From Argopecten irradians (Eukaryota; Mollusca; Bivalvia; Pectinida; Pectinidae), in the NCBI RefSeq assembly GCF_041381155.1, contig NC_091140.1, forward strand, positions 20,798,864 to 20,862,863: a stretch of 64,000 nucleotides of DNA, in the 5' to 3' direction. The notes under the pieces were generated by a model. The model did no database searches. It had not been told where the DNA came from and was given only the letters and a program-made list of their open reading frames with translations. How positions within the stretch are numbered: the first letter of the stretch is position 1; each line of letters begins with the position of its first letter. This document shows positions 1 to 12,523 of the stretch, one piece after another. Made by a program: the position numbers and the translations under genes.

Positions 1-1050
1 ATACTAATAAGATGGTGTCATTATTCGTTTTATTTTGAAGAAAAATAACATTAATTTAATGAAAAACATACAGAGAATTGGAAATTTTAACAAGTTCGAA
101 AACAAATTGACTAAGCTAATGTTTTAAAGTTAATATATTATATATTTAAATTAATGTTAGCATAATTAATACAGTCAAACCTGCCTAACCGACTACTTCC
201 GTAGGGCACCAAATGGTTAACTTCAAAACAATTTTACCCGTCTATAAAGGTCATCTGGTTACACTGATAGTTTCCTTTGTCCTTCGTGTGACATGTTTGA
301 CTGTATTAGACAAACGGTTGTCAATTAAGCATAATGGTATCACACATTTGGTATAAAATGAGATCTTCACAAAACCTAACCCACTGCACTAGAGAAAATT
401 TTAATAGCATATCATTAAAAACATAAATAAAAAAAATTAAGGTTTATACATGTAGAGCACAACAAAGAAACATATGTACATCTCGATAAATATGTTATAC
501 GCTTATACTTTGAAAAACGTTGACCATATCTTTGAAGAAACTGACTTAGGATATTGACTTCAACCGAATAGGCATATTTAAGAAGTTAATAAAGGAAATG
601 AACTATAAAAGAAGTGAAGGAATAGTTATTTCTGACTGAAATTCATGCAGGTACACAGTCAATTTCAAATTAAAACTCAACTACGTTTTCTCCATATATA
701 TCATTGAACGGCTAAAAACTTTACCCTTTAGACTTTGTTTGCCGATATATGCAGGTAATGTCGATTAAAATTATTACTCATTCAGATTATTTTATTAATG
801 TTCTTGAAATGAAGGCGACATTCCAAAAGCTAGCTCTATACTTTTCGGAGAAAACGACGTGTTACGCAATAATAAACCAAAATCTCGTCGTTTTCTTTTC
901 GAAAATGGTACTATATAAAAAAAAAGCAAACCAATAAATCTATTTTTTCAAACATAGCTATTATTTGTAATAGTTGACTGTTTGGAATTTAGACATTTTA
1001 GTTTGGATGACAAATTATCCTAATATTTCTCGTGACCATCTCTACTACAA
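1..1050. other. 3' flank of gene A, no gene seen
   Basis: AT-rich sequence with only short open frames and no recognised domain. It should contain the 3' untranslated region of gene A at its right end. The longest open frame (749-937, plus) has no recognisable features. Confidence 0.6.
791..796 (-). terminator. Possible polyadenylation signal of gene A
   Basis: AATAAA on the minus strand about 255 nt past the stop of gene A. It is the nearest canonical hexamer I noticed; such hexamers are common by chance in AT-rich DNA. Confidence 0.35.
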
Positions 1051-1388
1051 CTAGAGTTTTCTGAAAGTAAGGTAATTGGAATCCTCCCTTGACTCGTTCC
1101 CCTCGCCAGCATGCAGAAGCACATACCGAGCGCTTGAATGGCCATTGGTCGTTACATCATTTGTATATCGCTGCCAACATAACATCCCAGCTAGGATTAT
1201 CATGAGCACCAGGAGTACACAGATAGCGATGACGTAAACCGTATCCTTATTTTTCTGATCGGTGTTGTTACATGGTGGACCTTTATTATGCTCTTCTAAC
1301 TCTTCCCGGACTGATGAAAGCCCTGTCCCTAGCTTCAAATCGGACTGCACGGAAGTCTCTCCAGTGTCGTTGGTATCCCTTTTCGAAT
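1051..1388 (-). CDS. Gene A exon 15: membrane anchor and cytoplasmic tail
   Basis: A hydrophilic linker (starting NSKRDTNDTGE) leads to a hydrophobic span rich in V, I, L and A (residues about 736-757), then a roughly 40-residue tail. The tail holds YVLL and a near-terminal YLTF followed by RKL and a TAG stop. Both fit the YxxPhi sorting-signal pattern. Confidence 0.85.
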
Positions 1389-4300
1389 CTACAAATCAAA
1401 GGATTGTTTTTAGCTGCAATGCATAACAACAATGGAATGTATAATATAGGTTAGAAGAGAAAAACCGGTAATCGAAATTAAAAGGTTTCCAATAAGGTCA
1501 AATGTATTTTATACAGTTCAGTAAAACAAAGCTCAGATGTTCAAGAGGGTAAACGTCTCCGTTTTATATATGATACAACACATACTAATCTAGATACCAT
1601 ATCAATAAGTATAAAGTTGTACGAACTTTCAACGAGTTTTTCGAACTCCTCTTGTGAAAAATCAAAGCTACCACAAGTGGGAAAGTTTTTCGGTGTTGGT
1701 GGCATTTCGTCCACATCCCCGACCTGTAGAATGAGGGCCATCCCCATGATCTGGTGTATCTCTATGTGACAGTGGAAGAACCAGAAACCTGAAACATAGG
1801 TATGAGACAACATAGAACCACTATCACCTAGCCGTGAGAGCCAGTATATAGTATGAATCGTTTGTATATTAACCCTCCATAGTGGTCTATTATGCTTCAG
1901 AGAAGTAAGAGTTTCACAAGGACTAGTAGTAATGGTGCTATCATTTAACATTTTGCTTTAGTATAAAACAATACATTATTGTCCGGCACACCGACGATAC
2001 ATTCAAACATACCATTCAATATTTTATATATCTTTCATTTTAATTTAATTTTAAATAGGTGAACATACTTTTACCTCTAGCCAACGTAAGTTAACTGATT
2101 AGATTTGCATTACATAACCTACTTATATTTGTTAATAAATTCAATTTGTATCTACTAGCCTAAATTGTTAGCCGTGAATCTAATGACTGTGTAGCCATGC
2201 CTGGGGACCAAAACCGTGTCCTTAATAGGAGGATCCTCCAGGTTAATTCCAGGAATGTTGTCACCTCCCCACGTGTCATTGGACCACTTGGGGTGGTCAC
2301 AGTACACGGAATCACACAGAATGTCCTCATTGAGGCTAACGGAGATCGCGGAGTCGTTGTAATGGGAATAGGCAGTCTTGAGGACATGGAACGTATGGCC
2401 GTGAATGTGCATCGGATGTTGTAGGCCTAGCTCAGACTCGTTAACAAGTGGCCCTGCAAGATGGTATACTATTGTAGTTTGTAGACAGTTTCCCCCGGAT
2501 AGCCCTGGTATTCTCAATATGATATAGTATATTGTTTTGAAATTATGACATGATGTCTCTGCTTATGAATGATGAATCCTTAAACTGATTCTTTGTTTTC
2601 ATATAAAACTATTCTTGCAAAAAGATATATCTTTATGTATTTATTTATTTATTTATTTATTTATTTTTGTTTCGTGCATATCAGTTAACGGTGGCATTTC
2701 TTTCAAACAGAAAGGGCGCTAACTCCGTACAAACCTGGGTTGACCAAGACTAACTGGAGAGTGGTCCCGAGGGCGACTTTGATGATGTGTGTACAAAAAC
2801 ACACCTCTAGGTAACAATGGATCTCTGAGCTGTCACAGTCCACAATGGCTTCAGACATGTTCGGATAGGTCTATAAATGGAGGAACTCTATCTAATGATT
2901 CGTTTTAATTTTACAACAACTATATTTAAGTATTGCTTGTCATATTTTTGACATGCATTGGTGTGTAACATATATTGGTGTTCTAGCATATCCAGTGGTG
3001 CGCCCACCATGATAAATATACTAAAACACCCAATTTATATTACACGCCAATGTTTGTCAAAAATATGACAAACGATGCTTACATTTACATTTAAAGTAGC
3101 CATTATCGTTTTAAACAGAAAATGGATAAAAAATAAAGCATGAAATTAAAAATTTTACGTTTGATTAGACAAAAATATCAGTCTTTGGTTTTGCGGTAAG
3201 TACTGTGTGCCATTGACTTCTTGTGTGTTGTCATGCCGACTAAATAATAACAGTTGATGAAATAGTCCTATTGATAAACCATATACACAAAAATAAATAC
3301 AACAATTCGATCAATTTCAAATATTATAAGTAGAGTATATTTTATATTGATCAATTTTAGGAATATTTTAAAATATTTAGTGAATTCTCACTCTGACTTA
3401 TGGTATTAGTACGCCAGAGACTAACTGCCAATGTTAATTTTGGAAATAACATACATTTCGTTGAGTAGCAACATATAGGTACTGTGCAGTGCCAATGTTA
3501 ATATATAAATTTATGTGAATTAAATTTGAGATAGTCATAATGTAAACACTAAGGGGTTTCAATATCGTGAAAATCCTTCTTGACACTCGGTGGCACCATG
3601 ATGCGTTACCAATCTATCAACCAACCACCCAATAGCATGACTTTATTTTACGAGAAAAAATACTTTGAACGGACATGATAATTATATTTCAAAACAGTTA
3701 TATAACAGCTTTTGAAGATTAAAATGAAAAAAAGTAGGACTTAATATGTTCCTATTCTCTTTTATGACGAACAAGGGTTATACCCTATCAACATGTAGGG
3801 CTGAAATATATACGGGGGTTTCCAGATCCCAAAACGACGTGGGTAAAGTACTGTTTAATGTCGATTAATCCCGCCCCCGTATTATTTGCATATTACAGAG
3901 TTATTCCTCGTGCAGGCAGGCATTAATTGTGACGTCATGTGTTTGTGAGCGCAACGTCATACTTTTCGGAAAAAACGATATGAATTGCGCTCCCAAGATA
4001 ATGACGTACCAATCGATACATACCCGCAAGAGAGCTAACTCTGTAATTACAAAGACGGAATATATTTAGGATATATATAAAATTCTATTTACCTGTAAGG
4101 CACTGGTTGGTTTGATGAAACTTTTACCATTTATATGGGCGAAATCTGTAACAGCTACAGAATAAATAGTTTACGGATTATTTAACATAGAACTGATCAT
4201 TTTTTCTATTTGCATGAATAGTTTTATTAAAAATGATGTTGATTTATTACAGGGGAATGTACTAACAACAAGTACATTTTCAAAAAAATTCTGACAGTAA

Positions 4301-7300
4301 TAAAAACAAGTACAAATTATATTATAGGATATATACTGTATTAATTGGTTTAACGACATTCATAAGTTCTATAAGATATATAATATCCAGTATACCAAAT
4401 ATAAATAATGTTATATGTATTCGTATGAATTCAATTCAATCTTATTACTATGCAGCAAGTTCTGTAAACCACTATTTTTGCATTCACATAAAAGTTTACA
4501 CGTAAAAATCAATAATACTTACTCTGAAAATGAACACTTAAAAATATTTCCTTAAATGTTCCATCATTTTTAGCTCTTGGTACCGACCGTCTCGCGCGAT
4601 CGTTAGGAGAGATTCTGAGGTCTGAGATCTTTGTACAATTTCTGTAGGTATCGGACGGATACACCCTGAAATGTAAATAAATATATTTTTTAATGTAAAT
4701 ACATTTTTACATTTCAAGTAATATGAGATATATGAAGTACTTCAAAAATATCCTTGTGATACAATTAGCAATAACTTTAAATGGTATTCATCCGATATCA
4801 AAATATAAGAAAAAGGACATAATTGAGGGAAAATCAAGTTATATTTTCAAAGTTTCTGGTTCGGAGAATTTAGTCTCTACAAAATCTAAACTCGTTCTTT
4901 AAATAGGTCATTCAACAAAATCATGTACATGAGTATCGAATTTTTCCTTACCCGTAGCGATTAAACAACAAATCTAAAGTAGAAAAAGATAAGTACCGAA
5001 TCATCGATGACAACCGAAAAAACATTTTCTTGAAACTTTGTATACGTACTGGACCATACAGTTGATGTCTGTACACCAATCGTCCTCTGTGCAGGTTTTC
5101 TCTTTAGATACGGGAACTTCTTTCTCTACTGACTCGTACTGTACAATAGCTTTAGTTTTACCTGCGCCGTTAGCCTGTCGAAGCAACACTAACGTTATTT
5201 ATACTGTATATATGTTACTTCGTAGTTGCTTTATAACACCTTTAGTGATAACAAATTATCAATATCATAAATATTTCTAATTTTGATAATAACGATATAG
5301 TAAATAAAATGATATATAGATATATCTAATATAAAGATACGTATATCTGGTCATACCTCCTTTGTTACCTTGTCTTCACATCATATAAGCGGTTTGCTAA
5401 TTGCGTTTTGATCATTTACATTTAAAATTTGTGGTTGCGCAGCGTTATAAAAACTAGGATAAAATTTGAAGGATACATTGCGCCTATGGCTGTTGAGATT
5501 AGGTAGCGAGTTCCAATTGCCATATGACAGAGCAAGATCACAATGTAACCTGCATGTGTTAGTGCATCTTGTTTCGCTTTGAAACAGAGCATACCTCGAC
5601 CCGGAACCAGTAGTTGTCAGGGGTTGACGTCGTGCGCAACAGGAAGTCAATCCTCTCTCCTGGAACTGTAGTTATGGCGTCCGTCTCTACTCCACGTATG
5701 TCCCGACCGTCCGTCGATATTAACTCCAACTTGTGCTAGGTAAGTTTTAAAACAATTTTTCATCGGGCTATTATAAACATCTACAAATATTATGGCCAGA
5801 AAACTATAAAAAAAAAAAATCCGCGTGTTTATGTTTTCACCTGCAAATTCTGGCTACATACAATTCTTACACACATTGTTATTTGTATTTCTATTTTTGG
5901 AATGAAAATAACGATCATTCATGATTTTTTAAAATATTGCATAAATGAACAAGACCGTGCAATAAAGTTGTTGTGCTTTGTCTGGTATATATATTGATGT
6001 TTTAAGATACTGTAACCGTGGAAATAACCGACCACGTAGGAAGGAAATCGCAAAATTAACCACCCTCGAAAATTTCTACTTTTACAGTACATGGATGTAA
6101 ATACATATGTTGATATATTTACATGACCTTTGTTTTGAGATAAAGAATGCGTTTCTCGCTTTAATAACTCACCTTGTCCACAGACACCTGCAGTGGGAAG
6201 GCGTTGCCAGAGTTGATCAATCGGAAACGGTAGGTTCTGTTGCTTTTGACGACAAACGTTTCATAGGGAAGGACTGGATACATCGGAGTATCCCCCCACT
6301 CTGGGTAATTATGTCCTTTAAAAAACATTTTTTAAACCAATTAAGTGAGCTACAAGAGAATGTTTATATGAATTATAAAAAGAGTTTTTTTTAATCGAAA
6401 AAAACTAATACGACCCTTAATTTGTGTCTTTTTATCCATGCTTTAATAGGAAGTCATACGTATGTTTAAACTATGATTGATGCAGCAAATTTGCAAGAGG
6501 GTTGCACCGTAAAACTAAAATGGTTATCTTGTTTGGGAATGTTCAATATGTCAAAATAATTGACATTAAAAATATTCAGAATTCAGCCATACTGTCTTAT
6601 ATTAAAAGCAGGATATGTTAAAATTAACGGTGACCATTATTCAATATCAAAGTGAAATCGTGAAAATATTCACGCGAACATCACCAGTTGTATGCCTGCA
6701 ATGCATTATTGTCTAGTATAGATGACAAAGTACATGTTTTGACTTCGTGTACATACCTCTTCCGTTTACCACACCAGATTGGAATAACATAAAACCGGCT
6801 AGGCCTCCATCAGTCTTCCTAATGTTAGAGGCAAAGAAACACCTAGTGGCATTCTCGCCAAATGCATACCTAAACATCAGAAATGACGTCATCATTGGAA
6901 TACAACAAGTATTATTTACTTCTTAATACAAGACGTACCATATACCTAATACAAGACGTATTATATACTTAATACAACACGTATTATATACTTAATAAAA
7001 CACGTATCATATATTTAATACAACACGTATAATACATTACATACAACACGTATCATATACTTCATGCGCCATTGGCTTAAACAATATGTTAAAACATAGC
7101 ATCATATTTGATATGTTTATTTGATAACATCGAGCCGTTGTTCGTCTAAAATTACTAAAAAATGCAAATATCAATCAAAACCAAAAACTTTAAAAAAAAA
7201 AAAAGTTTTCAAAGATATATTTCTTCCATGAATTGATAAATTATTTATAAACCAATTTAACAATTATGGAAAGATCAAGATTTATTGAATAAATGAAACG

Positions 7301-10300
7301 ATAAATCTCTCTACACCTCTTGACAATAAGGCAGTAGAAAATTCATTACGGATCACTATGACATCATAATCGCTGTATTGTTACAGAAAAAAACACCAAG
7401 TCAGTATCAATATATCACCTTACCTTGTACTGTACTGTATTATTTGGCTTTGCGGAAAGGTATTGATTGTGACGTCATGTGTTTCAGAGAAAACTACGTA
7501 AATTTTGCCACAAAATAATGATGTCACAATTAATTCCTAAGATCTAAATTTAGATTTAGTACGTATATTTGAAGATCCTACGATCTATAATTATATGAAG
7601 TACTTATATTTGAAGATCATATATCTATTATTAGATTTAGTACGTATCTTTGAAGATCCTAGATCTATAATTAGATTTAGTACGTATATTTGAAGATCCT
7701 ACGATCTATTATTAGAAGAAGTACTTACCTGCGTAGATCCCAGATGAAGTGTTGAGTCAGTTCTATAGAGGACTGATGGAACCAATCCTGGGCCAGGACA
7801 ACAAATTCTTTCTCTATTTTTTCGTTCTGGTCCGAACTCTGTAAATGTCGCCAATATAAATAATTATATCGAACAAAGTGCTTTGTTTCTGTGTATGATT
7901 GTCATATTTTGAATAATTTGTAATAGGCAATATATATTATACAATATTATTTATCAATGCTCAAATTATATCAATGTTAACATAGTATTTCGGATCTTAT
8001 TTTTATAATTGATTCATTCAATTGAATTCCATACGTGATTCAAGATTATTTCATCGGTCAATAAATTCAATGTTATGGGAAACGGTTGAGGGGAAGCGAC
8101 TCTTTCTATTGTTTCTGTTGTTACATTCCGTTTATGTTTCCAAGAATATACTCTCAACTTACCCTTCTGTTCCTGGATCTAGGTAAGACAATTAGGGCCC
8201 CAGCGAAGCCGTCCGTCCTTTGTACGCTCAGATGAGAATGGTACCAGTGTGTTCCAATAGGTTCCGCAATAAACCTGACACAAGATCACAATTTTATCCA
8301 ATAGCGTTTACAAGCATATAAAAGTTACCATCAAATAATTTCACCGACAAGCAGAACACTTATTATCGTAGGCAAATTATTTTGCCATTTGTCAAGTATA
8401 TATCTAGAAAAATAACAAGTTTAATATGAGTACATCGGATTATCTATGCAATTTCATAGCAGGGGAAAAGGTTCCCAGGTCTCACCAGATATACAATTAG
8501 ATCGTTTTTCTAAATTAAGATATCACTTCATATGAATAAAAGTTTGGTAACTATATATCAACCTGTAAGTGAATGACTGTCCAGGACTTATCGGGCACTG
8601 ACCAATCATGTCCACTCCGTCCATCCATGGTGTCCCTTTCTGATAGAGTCCGTGCCAGTGGACGGTCACTCCTTCCATAGACACTCCTTCCTTAGACAAG
8701 CTATTTTTTACACGGACCACCACCTGCAAGAGGGATAAAAATACCGCTAATTGCATGTTTTCTCATTTGAAACCTTCAAACCAGATTCTGCATTATTGTT
8801 ATGTAAGTTGATTTAGATAACATGGTACCTAATTAAATTAACGTCTTCGTGTTCATCAATATCGTATGATATATTAAGTAATAACGCGAAATTATAACAG
8901 GTTTGCCTTTAAAATATTTCATCGAAAAAAGTGTTACATATATGCATATAATATGCAAATAATTATTTATTTAAGCGAATCTATTTATTACCGAATACAA
9001 TATTTTGTGCTTAAAGAAATTTCAATTGCATGAATATTGACCAAGAATTCTTGTTGACAAAGGCACAGATATATATGATTTGAACATTTATAGAGGAAAC
9101 ACATCTTATTCGATATATCAAATTACGCAAACATTTGTGTCTCGTGAAAATGATTTGGTTTAAATAAAGATAATATTTCGAAACACCATACTAATAGTCC
9201 TGAGCCTATAAACTATAATAAGACTCGCCTCCTGTCCTTCGTAAACTACAATGGAGGGTCCAGGGAACTTGCCATTAACGGTGTACAGTATCTTGTAGGA
9301 TCCATCACCAGTCAGGGTGTTCAACAACTCTTTGGTAGGGAGAGAAAATCACCATAGGGTCACATATATACAGTTACAATTACCATGTAACGTCAATTCT
9401 TTTAGAAATTCAGATGTAAAAAATGTCACGTGATGTTATTTCTTTGTGAAATAAAGAGACATTATTTAAGTTAGAAGATTAAAATGGAAAATTATTGTGT
9501 AACACCTTTTGTTGCAAGGAGCGATATAAACAGTCACTTTGAAACATTTAATATTCATAAACTATTTTACAAAATACAAAATACAAAAACAAAATACAAA
9601 ATATAAAATACAAAATATATAAATTTCAGGTATTCTGTTACACACAGTTACAAATGTTACATAATACAAGATGTTGACTTGTTAACAATAATTATGTTAC
9701 AATATATAAAAAAAAAAAAGGATTTTTTTTATGCATTCCATTAAAATTTGTGGATTTAAAAAGTGATATTTTATAACAATTCCGTAACAAAATGTCAAAT
9801 AAAATGCTGACTAGATATACAGTAGAAAGTTAATATTGTACGAAAGCATACTAATTTGTAACCAACATAACTTCTGATAGGATCCACCAACCGTTTTTAT
9901 GAATGAAACAAGGTATAAATATCTGTAGGAGGCTAGTTATGTATTGATTCGAAGGTGTAGGTTCATTCTGTTACCAGATGGACAATAAAAGGATACAATG
10001 CTATACCAAATTTGTCATCAGATAATATATATTAATATTTTGAAATTTATTAAATTTCATTACGAGCAAAACATTGTCTAAAAATAATATACTTATGTTG
10101 TCAGCAATACCTGTACAATAAATTCGTTGTAATAATTTTGAATTATCACAGACTAAAGCTTAATTTAATAAAAATGATAATTCGAAAATATTTTTCATAG
10201 CGGATACCTAAAACAACCCACATATGATTCATTTGGAAATTATTTTGTTACCTTTTCTTATTTCTGATGCGAATAACTTAATTTTTCGTAATGTTTCTGA

Positions 10301-12523
10301 ACAAAAATGTACCACTGTTTTTCAAATTGTTATAATGATCAGCAAAGACAAAATAGGAAATGGTAAAGATTTAATATTTATAAGAAATGATTCGTGATGG
10401 ATACATGGCTGAATTCATTATAGTGAATAAGAATATAATAAATATTTAGTGTTGTATCTGATCGCAGCTAAATTATTTAATTTTATCTGAAAGAAGATAA
10501 AATGATAAACTCTACTCTAAATTCAATACTTGTTTTTTTGTTTTAATTTGGCAATAGTACCAAGCGAGAGAACGCAAAATAAATGCATATATTTTTTTAT
10601 TGAAAGCTGTACAAGACGATTTTTTCAATCTTATCTAAGACGTGCGTTAAAAATTGAATGTGAAATAATGCAAGCACATCAATCGAAATCACTTGTTTTT
10701 TTTAACATTTTCTATAAATAAAAGATCAATTAAAGAGTTTAAGAGCAATGTACGAATTCGGTGTTATTTTATATGTTAATAAATCAAATATGATCATCGT
10801 AGTATACACCATATATTTAGAACATAATTACCGATTAGAAAACGTCATTATTTTACATAATAACTTATTAGAAAACGTCATTATTTTTTACGCTAAAGCG
10901 ATCTTCAACAGATTAGTGCAATGAAAAATTCATGCTATCTCTATAATGATTGTGTGAATGATATACGGAAAAATGTCATAATTTAGCGCGGTGTTTCTGG
11001 CACAAAAAGTGCTTAAATAAGATGAACGCTAAAACATGCACATGTGTGTGTATATTTACGTATTGTCTGTTTTAGTAAAGGCATTATACCTTTGCGATAA
11101 TTATATAATGATTTCGTTGAAAATATTTCCCATTTTTCATTTGCTTAGAGCTGACCAAATATTTCAAGGGAATAAAATTTACCTGAATCCCAGTGACTGA
11201 CTGTTTTACGACAAACTCCAATTATATTTATTGGCTAATAATGTTACAGAACTTTGATGGTACTCCAAGCAGACATTATTACAATACCTTTTTTACTATC
11301 TGTATAACAATTGTAGAAAATATGTTTATACTATTATTTTTGGTTACTTTTGATTGTAACAAAATGACAACCTTATATAACTATGTATGCAATGTGATCA
11401 GGTATCTGTAATTAGAAACATATATTAGAGAGATTAGCAACTTCGCCATTTTTTACGATATATCTATATGTGCTTAGGGATTTATAGATATACTCTCAAA
11501 TAGTGAAATACAGGGAATAACTGTGATTCTTTTCAAAAGTTCAGTAATTTAGATGGTTTGCATATTAATTTGGAAAAAAAAGATATATAAATATTAAATC
11601 ATATCATGTTTACAAATACAATTAAAAGCATTTAGCCAAGGGAAAATGTTTATAAACCGGAGAGGCTCCTCTGCCGTCAACGAAGACATAGGAGTTTCCA
11701 ATCTCTTTGTATATATGTTTCTGCTGTAATATGGCAGTAAAAAGGCATGCAAAAATAAATGAGATTATAATTAAAGCTGTTTCGTCCATCTTTGATTCGT
11801 CAGTGATAATAAGAATCTTTGTCCCAACCTTGGCATCCCTCTAATTTGCTGGGGAATAAAATCGATTTTGAAACCTTAAAAAAAAAAAAAAAAAAAAAAA
11901 AAATCTTTGTGTATAGATTAATGGAAGTTAATGGAATACTGTTTACCAGGAAATGTTCGTGGATATTTTCCTTTGTGATTCGGATTGTTCAAGGTATAAC
12001 ATGTGGAGAAAAAGTGCTTGTCACATGGAATAATTATTCTAATAATATATGAAGCAAACATGTATGTGTTGATTTAGGGCCAGACTATAGTAATCCAACA
12101 TTCCGATCCCTGGCCTGGGAAAGGCAGTAATTAAATTCATACATAATATCGTTGTTTTTACGTTCAACAGGATCTACTAAAACATTTTATGCGATACAGT
12201 ATACACGCTGAAATGAATCAAAACTTTTTCAATTTCTGACCATATTTTCATCTGTGCTTACCTTCTTCCGTTGTCTGTTGATTTACTCCACAGTCAAGTC
12301 TTTTGTAGAATGAACCATTCCTGTACATTAGCGGATGCCCGTCATCACCGAAATTATCATAAAGTACCATTGTCTCTGTGTAGTTGATTTGCCATTTGAA
12401 TTCACATATTGTTTCATTTTCAGCACAACTAGGGGTGACGTCATGGTCAAAGGGGGCAAACCCTAGCACAATGCCTTCACCCAACAATGCGAGGAAGGTG
12501 ACCAAGTATACAGATTCAGCCAT
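1051..12523 (-). CDS. Laccase-like multicopper oxidase A, membrane-anchored, 15 exons
   Basis: Predicted to oxidise phenolic or similar substrates and reduce O2 to water on the outer or luminal face of a membrane. Exons 5'->3': 12262-12523, 9229-9329, 8563-8723, 8163-8274, 7729-7838, 6757-6869, 6173-6315, 5595-5735, 5050-5174, 4523-4665, 4093-4145, 2735-2870, 2160-2453, 1627-1788, 1051-1388. They join to 2394 nt (797 residues) with no internal stop. Seen: signal peptide (about residues 1-22); HWHG at 142-145; HWYHSH at 184-189; HPMHIHGH at 546-553; HCHIEIH at 637-643 with the axial Met at 648; membrane span about 736-757; cytoplasmic tail with YLTF at 791-794. The four motifs place three cupredoxin domains in the order Cu-oxidase_3, Cu-oxidase, Cu-oxidase_2. 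All ligands are intact, so an active trinuclear and T1 site is expected. Odd: introns 2 and 13 need GC donors, and exon 3 holds five extra residues just before HWHG. Substrate is unknown; tanning, pigment and immune roles are all possible for molluscan laccases. Confidence 0.9.
1627..2453 (-). CDS. Gene A exons 13-14: third cupredoxin domain, copper motifs L3 and L4
   Basis: Exon 13 (2160-2453) encodes LGLQHPMHIHGHTFHVL and ends in phase 1 at GGCTAGT, so a GC donor is required. Exon 14 (1627-1788) encodes [17 protein letters not shown]. This holds the T1 Cys, the T3 histidines and an axial Met ten residues after the Cys, which in laccases goes with a lower redox potential. The exon 14 donor GTTCGT is weak but in the same phase as in B. 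Confidence 0.85.
2637..2667. repeat. (TTTA)n microsatellite in gene A intron 12
   Basis: About seven and a half uninterrupted copies of the tetranucleotide TTTA/ATTT. Confidence 0.9.
2927..3081. repeat. Fold-back inverted repeat in gene A intron 11
   Basis: The left arm begins AAGTATTGCTTGTCATATTT. The right arm, read on the other strand, begins AAGCATCGTTTGTCATATTT, and the similarity continues through an ATTGGTGTG/ATTGGCGTG segment for about 65-70 bp per arm. The arms meet near 3004, so the whole could form a long imperfect hairpin. Probably a degenerate MITE or fold-back element; no coding capacity. Confidence 0.75.
3885..4053. mobile_element. MITE family 1, copy 1 (gene A intron 11)
   Basis: Bounded by inverted ends: left TTTGCATATTACAGAGTTAT, right (read on the minus strand) TTTGTAATTACAGAGTTAGC. 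The inside is itself roughly palindromic, with TGACGTCAT and GCGCAACGTCAT on the left mirrored by GCGCTCCCAAGATAATGACGT on the right in shortened form. No open frame. Related copies lie at 21598-21754, about 37160-37316 and, in part, 7438-7540. Confidence 0.7.
6898..7068. repeat. 23-bp minisatellite in gene A intron 5
   Basis: About seven units close to AATACAACACGTATTATATA, with small changes between units. It begins about 30 bp from the exon 6 acceptor. Confidence 0.85.
7438..7540. mobile_element. MITE family 1, partial copy (gene A intron 5)
   Basis: Shares the core ATTGATTGTGACGTCATGTG with copy 1 and the mirrored GATGTCACAATTAATTCC end, but lacks clear terminal repeats. It abuts the 41-bp array next to exon 5. 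Confidence 0.5.
7541..7745. repeat. 41-bp array that runs into gene A exon 5 and includes its splice donor
   Basis: Five units with the pattern GATCTATAATTAGATTTAGT followed by ACGTATATTTGAAGATCCTA. The fifth unit (GATCTATTATTAGAAGAAGT then ACTTACCTGCGTAGATCCCA) contains the exon 5 / intron 5 junction at 7728/7729. Its AGATCC part is coding and its ACTTAC is the splice donor read on the plus strand. The second unit (GAAGTACTTATATTTGAAGA) is closest to the junction copy. Confidence 0.8.
8163..8723 (-). CDS. Gene A exons 3-4: first cupredoxin domain, copper motifs L1 and L2
   Basis: Exon 3 (8563-8723) carries HWHG, and exon 4 (8163-8274) carries GTHWYHSH. These are the first two His-x-His pairs that bind the type 2/type 3 trinuclear copper cluster. 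Exon 3 is 15 nt longer than in B and C because a segment coding for EGV is repeated (KEGVSMEGVT), lying a few residues before HWHG. Confidence 0.9.
9330..12261 (-). other. Gene A intron 1 (2.9 kb)
   Basis: AT-rich. Holds an AAAATACAA-type simple repeat at about 9567-9622, a dispersed repeat at about 11410-11760 and a 25-A tract at 11879-11903. No open frame with recognisable domains on either strand. Confidence 0.7.
11410..11760. repeat. Dispersed repeat, copy 1 (gene A intron 1)
   Basis: Shares a series of segments in the same order with 37630-38110: GAGATTAGCAACT, TTTTAGATATACTC-like, AAAAGTTCAGTAATTT, AATTTGGAAAAAAAAGATA, TTAGCCAAGG, and a final CCAATCTC followed by TATATGTTTCTGCT. The two copies are diverged and neither encodes a protein. 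Class unknown; an old transposon fragment is likely. Confidence 0.65.
12262..12523 (-). CDS. Gene A exon 1: start and signal peptide
   Basis: The start chosen is the ATG at 12523. An upstream in-frame GTG at 12550 also opens the frame, but GTG is not a normal start in animals. The ATG lies in a good context (A at -3, G at +4) and begins directly at a hydrophobic signal peptide (MAESVYLVTFLALLG). The exon ends in phase 1 at a strong GTAAGC donor. Confidence 0.85.

Noticed and set aside
1051..12523. Gene A as a pseudogene because of two non-GT donors
   Set aside because: All 15 exons join in one open frame, every copper ligand is intact and phases match B and C. GC donors in otherwise fair donor context are known to work.
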